Translations under genes and position numbers: made by a program
Shown: one piece after another, positions 1 to 14,025 of the stretch
Layout of the letters: each line of letters opens with the position of its first letter
How positions within the stretch are numbered: position 1 is the first letter of the stretch
Assembly (NCBI GenBank): GCA_021018815.1
Contig: JAITYX010000010.1
Coordinates: forward strand, 7,865,001 to 7,929,000
Origin: Talinum fruticosum
Taxonomy: Eukaryota; Streptophyta; Magnoliopsida; Caryophyllales; Talinaceae
Length of the DNA: 64,000 bases
Reading direction: 5' to 3'
The notes under the pieces: generated by a model
Seen by the model: only the letters and a program-made list of their open reading frames with translations
Databases searched by the model: none
Told to the model about the DNA's origin: nothing

Positions 1-864
1 TCCCTGCCGCGGCCACCGGACGGCCAACCACCAGACGCAGCCATTGCCAAGGCCCTCACGGTACTCGCCAGCACCGCCGGGTCCCAGAGAAACCGTCACC
101 ACCTCATCTTCTTCTTGGTTCCCATCTCTGAGTTTTGAAGGTAATTTTCCAAACCCTATATTGCACGCTTGTTATCCGTCGGTGATTGTAGTTGTAAAAT
201 CGAATCATATGATCTAGAAACATAGTTGTGAAGTGAATTTGAGGATCGATTTGGGAAAAGTCGGATTGGTATGGATGACCGAGGTGTAGCAGATGATGGA
301 GTGATTGTGTATAGATGTAAATTCTTTCAGGAAATTATAATTTAGAGAATGAAATTAGGGATGTTTTGTCATATAATTGAGTAATTGGATGGATTCTGAT
401 ATTTTGAGGAATGACCATACTGAGCAAACATAGGGCGAGTATATGTATGAGCTGAACTAGCTAATGTGTAATTGCAAAGGTGTGAGGAAATAGTTCAAAT
501 GTTAAGCATGTCAAATTGTGATTGCGAATGTAAATTTTGTGGTGAGAATAATGTTCATGACCTTAAGTTGGTATATTTATGAATTTTGAGCGATTTGGTT
601 AATTGTGAAGCCTTTCTATGGAAAGGCATTGGTAAATTAAGTAATCACTTAGTTATGAGTTGAATTCGATGAAATGAGGAGCAAAGAAATTACGTTAGGA
701 ATGAGGATCGAAAGATAAGTTAAGCTTGGCAAATTAGTTAAATTAGTGGTATCTAATAATGATAGTAATAATGATAATGATAATGATAACAACAATGTGG
801 GTAACAATAATTCTAGGAGCATGTTTCACGTCCTTTTAATGAATGAAATGAAGATAAGCGAGTG

Positions 865-959
<95 letters not shown>

Positions 960-2209
960 GTATTTATACGTATACATATACCTTTTCAATTCACGTCAAC
1001 AAATGAACTGAATTACATAGATAACATTAGTTATTTGGTTAGCTTGATCAACTTCTTCAACTAATAGGCGTTGTTGTCCATATTCGAAACGTAATTAATG
1101 CAATGAAGTTATGTAGGAAAAACGTAGTTTACCCGAGTGCATAACTAATAGTCATCAATGCCTAGACAAATTCAAGTATTAAAACTCAAGAAAAGCATTA
1201 TTAACAATGGAAATCTATTTGAAACAGAAGCGAGGCCACTTCAGTTGTCGGAAAGTCTGGTAACTTAAATTTTTATAAAAAGGGGAGAAAACAAACACTC
1301 TCGGTTCGAGTACGTTCATTGCTCGTACCTTTCGAAAACTCACATGTTTCATCAAATCTCAACATTTCTCATATACATAACTAATAATGAATCATTTGCA
1401 AATCAAGTTTTGCCACCTAATCAAGTGGTCCCCGCCCAATTATCAATTATCGGGGCTTATGCCCATCAATTATCAATAATCGGGGCTTATGCCCAACCCG
1501 CGCGGCTTCAACTTAGGTTCTCGGTCGGCCCGGGAGGTGTGCACCTTACTAAGATGGTATTAATTATCAAGGGGTTCCACTTTCGGATAATAACCAGGTA
1601 AGCAAGTTTTACTCATATTCTCTCCCCCGATTTCAAACTAAAATGAATTGAAATGCGCGCGCTCAATCAATGTGTTTCAAAATTATTTAAGCGTGCGGGA
1701 ACGTTCGTACTAAGTTTCGACTCATTCTTCGAATTATTTTGATGTTTTGTTTTTAGGAAAAGCATCATGAAACAGCCCTTCGCATAAGAAGCGTGACGGG
1801 AGCAAGACTTAGCTGGATATTCCATTATCATTGTTCTGTGCTTGGGTTAGATGCTCACAGTGACTCTCATCCTCGCAAATTTTGGATTTGACCTTGGGTT
1901 GTAATTAAATATTGCATATTTCCTATCGCAGATCGTTGTAATGGCCACTAACATCTGTAAATATGTAGCAGAACTGTACTTTGGGATTGGTTATTTAAGT
2001 AGTCAGAATGACACCCTGCGACATAGCAGGTAATGTTTCCCGATCGATCGAAGTATAACCAATAGACACTGTTTATTATGGTATCTTAATTCAACCTTGT
2101 CCTTTTGTTAAGGGCGGTGGTAACGCCTTCGATCGTTAACTTCCGCTGCGACCTTACCTAATATTCTCGGATTAGGGAATTATTAAGTAATGGTAACTGG
2201 GGCGTTACA
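1..2209 (+). mobile_element. Large LTR, copy A (5' end outside the window), probably Ty3-gypsy
   Basis: This stretch is a diverged copy of the LTR at 2636-5360; long blocks align in the same order (for example around 1290-1420 against 4450-4580). Its right end reads GGGGCGTTACA, the expected 3' terminus of an LTR that starts TGTAAC. The bases just after it (2210 on) read as copia gag, so this LTR also sits inside the copia element. About 550 bp of its 5' part lies outside the window, so I cannot say whether it is a solo LTR or the edge of a full element. It codes for nothing. The Ty3-gypsy assignment is an inference from the TGTAAC...GTTACA ends only. Confidence 0.75.
866..947. repeat. (TA)n microsatellite in LTR copy A
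   Basis: A run of about 41 TA units, followed by a short TATG-type stretch. It lies at the place where copy B carries a compound GT/AT/GT array, so the ancestral LTR probably had a simple repeat here that expanded differently in each copy. Confidence 0.95.
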
Positions 2210-2630
2210 ATGCCCGAAGGTAGTCCTGTTTAAAAGCATCTAAATGATTTTACTTCGATTACTATAGACCTGGAAAGTTTAGATGTGAAAATTGATGATG
2301 AGGACAAGGCAATTTTGTTGTTTGTTTCTTTACCCCGTCATATGAGCACTTTAAGGAAATACTTCTATATAGTAATTTTGATACTATATAGATTGAAGAT
2401 GTTAAGGAAAATTTGTTGTCTAAGGAAAAATTTGAGTTTGATATACGTGGTGAATGAACTGAAGGCTTGTCGGTAAGGGAGGGTCCTAAGAAGGGGTCTA
2501 GGTACAAGTTTGAGAGAGATTGTTATTATTGTAAGAAATAAGGGCACAAGAAATCTAAGTGTAAGAAACTTAAGGGTATAAAGGAAAAGGAAAAAGAAAA
2601 GGAGCAAGACTTCGAGAGAAATCTCATAAT
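2210..2630 (+). pseudogene. Ty1-copia gag remnant, first part
   Basis: In broken frames this reads as copia gag. A segment like LDVKIDDEDKAILL (near 2278) is the conserved gag middle. Around 2520-2560 there is a zinc-knuckle-like C-x2-C-x4-H-x4-C pattern interrupted by a stop codon, followed by a Lys/Glu-rich tail. Several stops and frame changes show that it is dead. It starts right after LTR copy A and is cut at 2635 by LTR copy B; the reading continues at 5361. Confidence 0.75.
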
Positions 2631-5360
<2,730 letters not shown>

Positions 5361-5365
<5 letters not shown>

Positions 5366-5899
5366 CGAGGCCGGTTTTGCAAGCTGCGATACTTATTCGA
5401 GATGGTGATGTTTTGCTAGCTTCTCATGAAAAGGGAAGTGATTCGTAATGGGTTTTAGATTTTGGTTGTACATTTCATGTGTGTTCTAACAAAGAATGGT
5501 TTTTCATATATGATAATATTGAGTCCGGTGTTGTTAATTTAGGCAATAGTGTCCAATGCTCTATTGCTGGAATGGTGAAGTCCATATTAAAACTCCTTAT
5601 GGTGCCGTGAAGACTCTAAATAAGGTTTGGCATGATTCGATCTAAAACGCAATATGATCTCTTTAGGTGCCCTTGAATCTAGAGGGTTGAGGTATTCGGT
5701 GGAAGGTAAAGTCTTGAAGATATTCAAAGGCTCTAAAGTATTGTTGAAGGGTTTGAGACATGAAGGCCTCTACATTCTTCAAGGATTACTGCGGTTTCGG
5801 TGGTTTTAGGTAAATTGACAAATGATGGGTTGATTCATTTGTTTGATTTGTGGTTAGAACAGGTAAAGAAGAAGGAGTTGTTGGAGATGATTCCTTTAG
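5361..5899 (+). pseudogene. Ty1-copia protease / pre-integrase remnant
   Basis: This continues the gag-pol reading after the solo LTR. Around 5440-5500 the frame gives VLDFGCTFHVCSNKEWF, matching the copia aspartic protease region with Asp-Phe-Gly in place of the catalytic Asp-Ser/Thr-Gly. Around 5770-5790 a segment like GLYILQG matches the start of the copia pre-integrase domain. Stops and frame shifts interrupt it. It is cut at 5899 by the Mutator-like insertion. The integrase core, reverse transcriptase and RNase H are missing from the window, so the element was internally deleted. Confidence 0.75.
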
Positions 5900-7710
5900 C
5901 AAAAAATTACACGGATGTACCCTCGGGTTTGGCATAACTATTTTAAGGTCCTTCGGGTATGAAAAATAACTCTTAGGTACCCTAACCTTTGCAAACAATT
6001 ATTCGAAGTACCCTCAAGTTTGGTGTAACTATTTTAAAGCCCTTCATGTATGAAAAATAACTCCTAAGTACCCCGACCTTTGCAAAAAATTATCCAGAGG
6101 TAACATAAGGTTTGGTGTAACTATTTAAAGATCCCTTAGGAATGAAAATATACTCCGAAGTATACTTTTCTTTGTTGTAATGTGACATTGATATTATATA
6201 TTCGAAGGAGATTTAAAACTTTTTTGTTGAGTACCGATTTTATCTCTACTTTTAATGACTGAAAATTAAAAATATTTATTTTTTACCTTCTCCCCATCTA
6301 ACAAGATAAAACTTGTAATTTTTTTATGTTGTAATTTTATAGTTACTTGTTTATGAAACTTTGTACTTATAAAATGTACAATTTTTTTATTTTGTGATTT
6401 TTATAAGTAGTTCTTTAATTATTTAAAATTAAAATTAGAAATGTTGCAATTGTCTCCTTTATTATAGTCATATAAATATGAATACAATGAAATGTGGTAA
6501 TTTAAGAAATATGTTTCAACTTGTTTATATTAAAATAAAAGTGTAGTAGCACTTATAAGATTTAAGTTTGCCATTTACATGGTTGGACATCTAAAATAGA
6601 TATAAACCTATTAAAAATATAAAAAACACATGACATGTCTTTTAAAACCCCTAAAATATATCCCTTTTGCAAAATAATTTTGAACCCAAAAGAAAAAATT
6701 AACAATCATTTACAAGGTAGCAAATAATGCACCTAGTACCAAGTAAGTTTTAATCTTTGAGAAAGAGAGATGTCCTAAAGAAAAAAAATTGAGATGAAAA
6801 AAAATAGAGGATTGACTGCAACCATCCTAATTAAGAGGTTTGGCTAGATTGTATAGGAGAGATTGTGTTCACTTGAGAGCTACTTGTGTTTACTTTCTTT
6901 AGTCCTCCCCGCCTTTGCTTGTCCCCTCTTTTAGCTTTCCTTTTTTCTTCCCAAGTAGCCTACCATATGCATCTTTTGGTTTCTCGCATGTTCTTGAGTT
7001 ATGTCCCAATTTGTGATAATTACTACATTTGATAGATAATTCGAAGTTAATTTATTATATCAATTGCCAACAATAAATGAAGGATTATTGACACTTTAGT
7101 ACCATGTACTATCGAAAAATAATAAAAGGTACATCGGATATCAAAAATAATAAATTATTACTTTAAGATATCGTATAATATTGTTTAATTTGTAAAACTT
7201 TACCTTTTTATAACTCCTAAAAGATAATTTTTTACAATTAAATAGCATTATACGATACCTTAAGGTAGTAATTTATTATTTTTGATGCTCGAGAGACTTT
7301 TTTATCATTTGTCGATAGTACGGGGTAAGTGTCAATTTTTCATAAATGAAATATACTAAAAATATATAAATTTGAATGTTTGAAAAGTGTATAAACCTCA
7401 AGATGCCTGATTTAGAAGAGGTATTCCGCAGGGTACTAAACTTATGAGTATATTTTCATTCCTGAGGGGCCTTTAAATAGTTACACCAAATCTTAGCATA
7501 CCTCTGGTTAATTTTTGCAAAAGTTGAGGTATCTAAGAGTTATTTTTTATACCTGAGGGGCCTTAAAATAGTTACACCAAGCATGAGGTTACCTCTTAAT
7601 AATTATTTGCAAATGTTAGGGTACCTAAGAATTATTTTTCATACCCGAGGGGCCTTAAAATAGTTACACCAAACCCGAGGGTACCTCTGTGTAAATTTTT
7701 GTTCCTTTAG
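5891..7710. mobile_element. Non-autonomous Mutator-like element with repeat-built inverted termini
   Basis: The element runs 5900-7701 (about 1.8 kb), flanked by the 9-bp direct repeat TTCCTTTAG at 5891-5899 and 7702-7710; a 9-bp duplication is the hallmark of Mutator-like elements. The ends are inverted copies (CAAAAA...TTACAC inwards). Each arm is about 260 bp and consists of three degenerate units of about 91 bp starting near 5909, 6001 and 6092, mirrored at about 7430-7695. No transposase is visible, so it would have needed trans-supplied enzyme. The interior is AT-rich and holds a second, smaller inverted repeat at 7087-7336. It interrupts the copia pol remnant. Confidence 0.8.
7087..7336. 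mobile_element. Foldback MITE nested in the Mutator-like element
   Basis: About 90 bp at the left (starting ATTGACACTTTAGTACC) is repeated inverted at the right end (its complement starts ATTGACACTTACCCCG), with a spacer of about 70 bp. It codes for nothing. The target duplication is not clear, so I do not assign a superfamily. Confidence 0.7.
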
Positions 7711-7856
7711 CGAAGTCCAATGAGAGCTTGGATTTTGTGGGAGGTGATAACCAATGATTGCCCTTCCGGGTGGATACCTCCGGGGTGCTACTTCTCGGGA
7801 AGGAGAGGTAGGTTGGAAGTGACAAACAAATTTGGGATTTGATCCAAGGTGAAGAT
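7711..7856 (+). pseudogene. Ty1-copia remnant before its 3' LTR
   Basis: Short piece of copia internal sequence that resumes after the 9-bp duplication of the Mutator-like element. It ends in a purine-rich stretch (AAGGTGAAGAT) directly before TGTTGG, which is where a polypurine tract belongs. No protein domain can be recognised. Confidence 0.5.
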
Positions 7857-8380
7857 TGTTGGGTCCGGCTCAAATCTCCTCGGTTTCGCCTTGCTTCAAG
7901 TGGCACGACCAAGCCATAACGTCATGACCGTGCCACACCATCCGAAGACACGCAGAAAATGGGCAGAAGTGTGGTCTTCTCAACGGTTACAGATTTTTTT
8001 ATCGTGGGTGTTTTTGGAGTGGTTTTTGGCAGCGATTGTTAGCAAGGAAAAAGGAGAGTTTATCATGTAAAAAAGGTGTGAGAGGCTTTACCTGAAGTGA
8101 GAGCTGAAAAAGTTTAGTGAGATTAATTCCCCCATTATAAGTGAGTTTGTGAGAGAAATTGCGAGAGAATTAAAAATTCTCATCATTGATCAAATCGTCA
8201 GTATCGATTGTGATCGTTTGTACTCTTTCAACTTATGGTGAATTGTATTTGCTCGTCGTCTCCATGGTTTTTTTCCGCATTGGTTTTCCATGTAATTTCT
8301 TGTGTCCATTAATTTATTGCTTTCATTTGATTCGTTATACTTTTGATTATCATAATACATTCTATTACGCTTACACATCA
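7857..8380 (+). mobile_element. Copia 3' LTR (about 0.52 kb)
   Basis: It starts TGTTGGGTCC after a polypurine-like tract and ends ...TTACACATCA, giving TG...CA termini. Its start resembles that of many plant copia LTRs. The matching 5' LTR would lie left of the window, so the boundaries rest on termini and context only. It ends 286 bp from the stop codon of the convergent CLC gene. Confidence 0.55.
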
Positions 8381-8665
8381 GGTTGCTCTAAATACCTAAC
8401 AACATCAAATTGGGATGTTGGATGACTTGAGTTTGGATAGGAGACAGACAGCAAACTATCCCCATGCTTGCGTGAAATGCAAAAGCTTCTTCAAATGTCA
8501 TTAAGAATACATAATGAAGTCCATAACTAGCAACCTCACTTGCTTCCGCATCAGGCTGCTTCAAATGCCAAGGCTTCTTTCAATGCCCCATAGGTATACA
8601 TACAGCAACCTTGCTTCAGCAGTTTGAGCGGGAGGGGGAGGGTGTCACTGGAAGACTCTACTGCT
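8381..8665 (-). other. Presumed 3' UTR and downstream flank of the CLC gene
   Basis: No coding potential. It separates the CLC stop codon (8666-8668) from the copia LTR end (8380). Any polyadenylation signal for the CLC transcript must lie here or inside the LTR; I see no clear AATAAA on the minus strand close to the stop. Confidence 0.4.
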
Positions 8666-11600
8666 TCATTTATACTTCCTTATATGCGGATAGAGTCCAA
8701 GAATGTGTTTAGGCATGAAGTCATGTCTTGTCAAAATTCCGATGATGGGAGGTCCCTGCAGCAAGAGAATGACAGTTCAGTGGAGTGACCAGTGGGACAT
8801 AGAAGGGAATAGGAATACTGAAACGCAAAGATCTTGACTCTGATGTTTGAACATACTTTGCCAAGTGCATGAGAAAAAGAAACAAGTGGAAGAAAAGCCT
8901 AAAAATGAGATGCAAAGAAAAAGCACTTGCCTCTTGGCTCTTTGGTACCACACACATATGCCTGAGTCCGAGTTGCCTGAAGAGGATGTGGGCTTTGGAT
9001 AGTGACATTGTCTCAACCACTGTGTACGGGGATGTGTTGGTTATGGGATGAAGGTCAATGTACATTGCTATCTCTTCATTGTCAATAGTTATGTCCTCAA
9101 GTTTAATCTCCTCTCCGAAATGGGGCTTAGCAAAGTCAAATGGAGAGAACCTCTCCAAGATCTCTGTACCCAAACGAAACCTCTCCAACGAAAAACACTT
9201 TGCCTTGAGCAGAACAAGAAGATGTGACCTCAAAACCAACCCGCACAACTTGGGTGCATCTGAGAAAGGTGGCTCATCAATGACGGGAAACCCATTATGC
9301 CTAGTATATCGTAAAGCATGTAGAATGGTCTCCACCTTTTCCACACCAGAAAATGTGATTAAGGGTCTAGAAACGACATCTCCTGCCATCAAGTGCTTCA
9401 TATAAGGTTCTGGATTGCCCTCCATGAAAGGAAACCCTCTTAATTTCACAATTTGGTCACATACACCTTCATTGAAAACATCACCCACGGTTTTTGAGAT
9501 GAGGAGAGTAATCATCACAAGGGGAAGCAACAATAGATTGTCGGTCAGCTCAAGCAATATCACACAAACCGAGACTGGAGTTCTCATTGTACCCCGAGTA
9601 ATGAGGCAGCTCCTAGAAGGGAAAAGAGACCCGTGTCAAGTCCTGACACAGGATCAAAGAGTCTACCCACAAGACGACCACAGACAGCTCCTGCCAAAAT
9701 GACGGGAACAAACAAACCGGCAGGTACAGCAATTCCGTAGGTGATGATCCCAAGGATATAGACTGTAATGAAGAAAATGAAGAGGGAAGAAATCTTGTAT
9801 TCTCCCGTTGTACCAGTACTGAGGAGATTCCGGATAGCATTCTCACTGGTGTTCAGAAAGAGAGAAGCAAGATCATTGTAGTGGCCCGGTTCACACTGAA
9901 AGCTTTTGTAGTTACCTGATTCACCAACAGTTGGGCAGTCTTCACTCAGATATGTGGGGCATGGTGTGCATTTGGTAAACCATGGAAGGCCAAAGGCACA
10001 ACAAGTTGTCAAGATGGATATAAAAAGAACAAGTGAAATTCTGAAGGTTGGCCCTTTCCTGCAAGCGTGCATGCACAAGGATTAGGATTTTGTAAACCTG
10101 AAAAGAAAAGCATTTAATAGATGTAAAACAGATTAACAACAACACCTACTGCAGGGCCTAGTGAGATACATATGTAAGCAGCCTTACCCCGATAAGTAGT
10201 GATACTGTTTTCAAGAGACCCATGCCACAGAAAAAAGGGAATGAAAAATGTAAAACAGCTTGGACAGTATCTATGTGGGCATACATACTTATTAATAATT
10301 CTGTAAATCCTGAGGACATTGTCCACAAGATAGTTGAACAAGCCCCCAAAAGACCACCAATGACTCCGAGAAATATGACTGCCAGCAGATCATAACCATC
10401 ATAAGTCGCTTGGGCTGCACTGACATTGAACATTATGAGTCCACCATTGCCAAATAGACCACATTTCCCGGTCCAGCAATATTCAATAAAACTTCTCAAT
10501 ACAATGGCAACCGCAGCGGTGGTGAAAAACGTTCTCCACAGAAGAGCATTCCGCCACCTGAATGAAATATATATACATATAACAAGCGACTTTGAAATCT
10601 TGGATCAAATAGAACCATCATCTCTACAATTCATTTATCCAAGTAAGGTTGCTTACATATGATTTCTTCCAAACATCCTAGCTCAAGTGGGATTCTGAGT
10701 TATCACTTGGTTTCTAACCTAGTCAATATATTCACAAGGACATGCTTCTTTACGGACAATCCAAGACTTCTATTTTTCCATGCTTTTTATGATTTGATTT
10801 TCAGATTATCACGTGAATACTAACATAAGATATTGTTTTACAGGATGGAAATCATTTTATTAAAAAATCTGATCCTCAAGGAAACATGTTAGGGGAACGT
10901 TTATAGTAAGTTTTCTAGAATTCATAAAGCAAAGAGAATTATTTGCTTTAATGCTTCTACTACCCAACTTGTTTCAAAATTTCAACTTGGGACAAAATTT
11001 TTCTTGACAAGTTTTTTTGAGACTCATGGAAGTAAAGCTGCCTAGATCTAGATTTCCCCAGACCCTGCAAAAGCTGGACCCCACTGGGAATTCTTTTCTT
11101 TCTCTTATGGGGTGGGGCGGTGGGCTCCAGAGACCTAAATAGACCTAATTGTGTCAGAGGAGGAGAAGAAAAATCAACTTGAATCTCACTCAAAACTCAA
11201 AAGTTCAAGTTAGTTGAAGTTGCAGGTCAGAACTATTTCCCCAGAAAACTCTTTCCCAATTTCCAGCACTAGTTTCAAAAATCTAAACCCTGACTTGAAT
11301 TCCTACATCAGTTATACTCCAAATGCTTTAGGTATTAGCAAGTTTTTTACAAAAGGCGAAGCATATGTTAACAGAAAGATAGTAGGGACATACCAGGAAG
11401 CTGCTTCTTCAAGGGCAAAAGGACACCACCTACTGGTGCACGAAAAGCAGCAGTCACTCCTGCAGCAGCACCACAGGTGATCAAATCTCGGCGGTCTTGA
11501 TCGTTCTTGAAATATCTAAATGGGGTCCAATTGAGACCATACTTGTGAGAACCACCCTGCCCAAGTAAACTGGCGATGCAAGCACCAGTGTGTACTAAAG

Positions 11601-14025
11601 GTCCTTGCTTACCAACCACAAGCCCCGAAGATACACCAAGAACAGAACCAAAAATCTGATCACATAAATTTGATCTTAGTTGATATATTTGTTTTACAAA
11701 ATAAAAAAAATAAAAAAGAGAACCTCTCCATCCCCCACAACTCAAAACTGATCATCTTTTGATTTGGGAACATCCTAGAATCATTCTTCTCTCCCTCGCT
11801 CCGTCCATCCTAGATAGCATTCAAAAAGAGCCTTTCCTAACAATGCATGGAATGGAATCTATCAGTGAGAAATTATTTTTTGATAAAAGAGCTATAGATA
11901 TAAGGTTACAAAGCCAAAATCTAGAGATGCTTTAGTTTTTTATTTTGATCTTTGAAATGCTTTTCTCATGTTCTCTGCCCAGGGTGACACTCAACACTCT
12001 TGGACACTCTCAAACTTATGCCAAATACACAGACGGCAGAAAGTGGGTTTTGCCAGCATAATATGAGCAATTTGTTATTATTCTCATCCAAATATAACTC
12101 TCTCGAAACATTAAAAAAAATTATATAAACACAAGTAACTCTATATATTTTGTCATCCACACATGTCCTATACCATTTTTGTCGAAAGATCATGTGTCAG
12201 ATGCCAACATTGTGTGGTGTCTATGTCTCATATCAGTGTCCATGCGTGCTTCTTAGACATTCAAAGAACTCCTTGACAAAATATCCATGCAAGACATTTA
12301 CCTTAACAAAAAGAGTACTTGGAGCCAATATAGAAGGAGCATCCACACCGTTAAGATAAGCTTTGACCTCAGGAATACCGGAACCAGCAGCAGCAGGAGC
12401 GATAAAGGCACAAAGTGTTCCGGCAACCATGGCCAACCCTATGTTGCAACCAGTAAATGCGAGAAAAGCCTTTAAGCATCTGTAATTCGAGTGTTACACA
12501 TGAAAAATTGACAATTAATTCATTGGTAATGGATGAACCAGAAAAAAATGTTTAAATCCTACAACTAGTATAAGGTTCTCAGTGACTGGAACCACAGCAG
12601 CATTGCAGGCATCCTAGCAATGTTTTATCATCTGATTATAGGGATAAAATTCAAAATAATTGCCATTAAGTGTTTATCTAATATTAACTCATGATGTGAC
12701 TTACTTGCCCTTCAACATTAGGTTGCTAGTAAGCAACAATTTGAAACCAGCTATGTTCTCCACTGTAATATTATTGAAGACACCAACAAATCCAGTAATC
12801 AGCCCAATTAGGAGTGCCAATGCCCACTTGAGGAGAACATACTGAAATACTTGAACCCTTTTCCTTGACCTCCAATCTTGCATAAATAATTCATTTTCGA
12901 TGATCCTGGAAGCCATATCAGAATTGTAATCATGTTTTCATATTGCAAAAAACCTACAACTCTTATGACTAACAAGTATCTGGATAAGGCTTTGCGAGAT
13001 AACAAGTTGCAGAACTTGACACAGATGAATATTTTGTGTGCCCTTCTGATACAATGAAAATTACAGTTGTCTCCGTATCCTGCAAGCATCTAAAGCAGGA
13101 CAGCCTATTAGGTCATAAGACTTATTTTGCATAATGAAAGCCATCCAGAGAATTAGAAAAGCTCCTCTCTTTTTATCTTTTTTTTTTTTTTTGGTCTTTT
13201 GCTCTTTTCTTCCAACCTAGAGCACATACATCCATACTGGATTCTTGTCCCATCAGTATATGGAGCTTTCCACATATACCAGGACCTCACCTCATATACA
13301 TCCATACTGGATTCTTGTCCCAAGTTACATGAGACGGGAGAGAAACAAACAGGTTGGTGATGCTATTCATTATAGATTCATTCCAATATTTATCATTAGT
13401 CATATAACACAAGGCCATGGAACAGAAAGATAAGAAAGCAGGCAAGAACTCGAAGCCACACAGATGCACTCTCTTATAATGGAGGAGTGACAATGATGTT
13501 CACATCATAAGCAACAAAAATATTAGCATAAATTGCCCCCTCTGTTTTCATACAAAAACTTTGTATGAAGCCACCAATATGATCACAGAATTTCTGCATT
13601 CTATGCATATATCTATATCTGTGACAATATATATGAATACACAAGTACACTGTATGCACACAAGCACAATACATATATACTTGGTTACTTACCTTACACA
13701 CATGTTCTTTACTTCAATAATTATTTGGTTTATAAACAAGGAAAAAAAGGAATCAAAATTTTCGAACAAAGTAATGCAAGGGGATCAAAAGTTCTTACTC
13801 ATAGTCAAGACTCTCAATGCCGCAGAAATTAGCGCCCACCACAGCAGTCTGTGCAGTAGTGTTTGTCCCATTCCTCTGAACTGGCTGTCTAACTGACATG
13901 CTTCTCTCTGGAATGCCTACCGAGAATATCTCGTGCTCCTCGACTTCATTCGCATCTAATTCTCCAAGCTGCTTCTCAATATCATTCATTTCATCATCGT
14001 GATCAACATCAACATGTGGATCCAT
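8666..14025 (-). CDS. CLC-c/CLC-g type anion channel or exchanger, frame-disrupted
   Basis: Member of the plant CLC family, vacuolar or endomembrane anion channels and anion/H+ exchangers. Exons: 13799-14025, 12705-12905, 12302-12479, 11394-11655, 10289-10557, 8931-10058, 8666-8755. Motifs: GSGIPE (Ser, usual for chloride rather than nitrate preference), GKQGP at the gating loop (Gln for the usual Glu), FRAPVGGVL, and a C-terminal CBS region ending LTRHDFMPKHILGLYPHI. Three exons are each one base short of frame: at A4 11417-11420, C5 10343-10347 and C4 9592-9595. Restoring them gives 785 codons, the family length, with no other stop. The last intron starts with GC (8930-8929). Some normally constant spots differ (AVCGR, MRTPVS). 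It is either a gene with homopolymer errors in the assembly or a young pseudogene. Family assignment is firm; c versus g is not. Confidence 0.85.

Noticed and set aside
5909..6180. Regularly spaced repeats resembling a CRISPR array
   Set aside because: Units of about 91 bp are contiguous without spacers and mirrored at the other end of a transposon; the genome is eukaryotic.
8777..9405. Several open frames on both strands within the CLC region
   Set aside because: They overlap the large CLC exon 8931-10058 in other frames and have no independent support.
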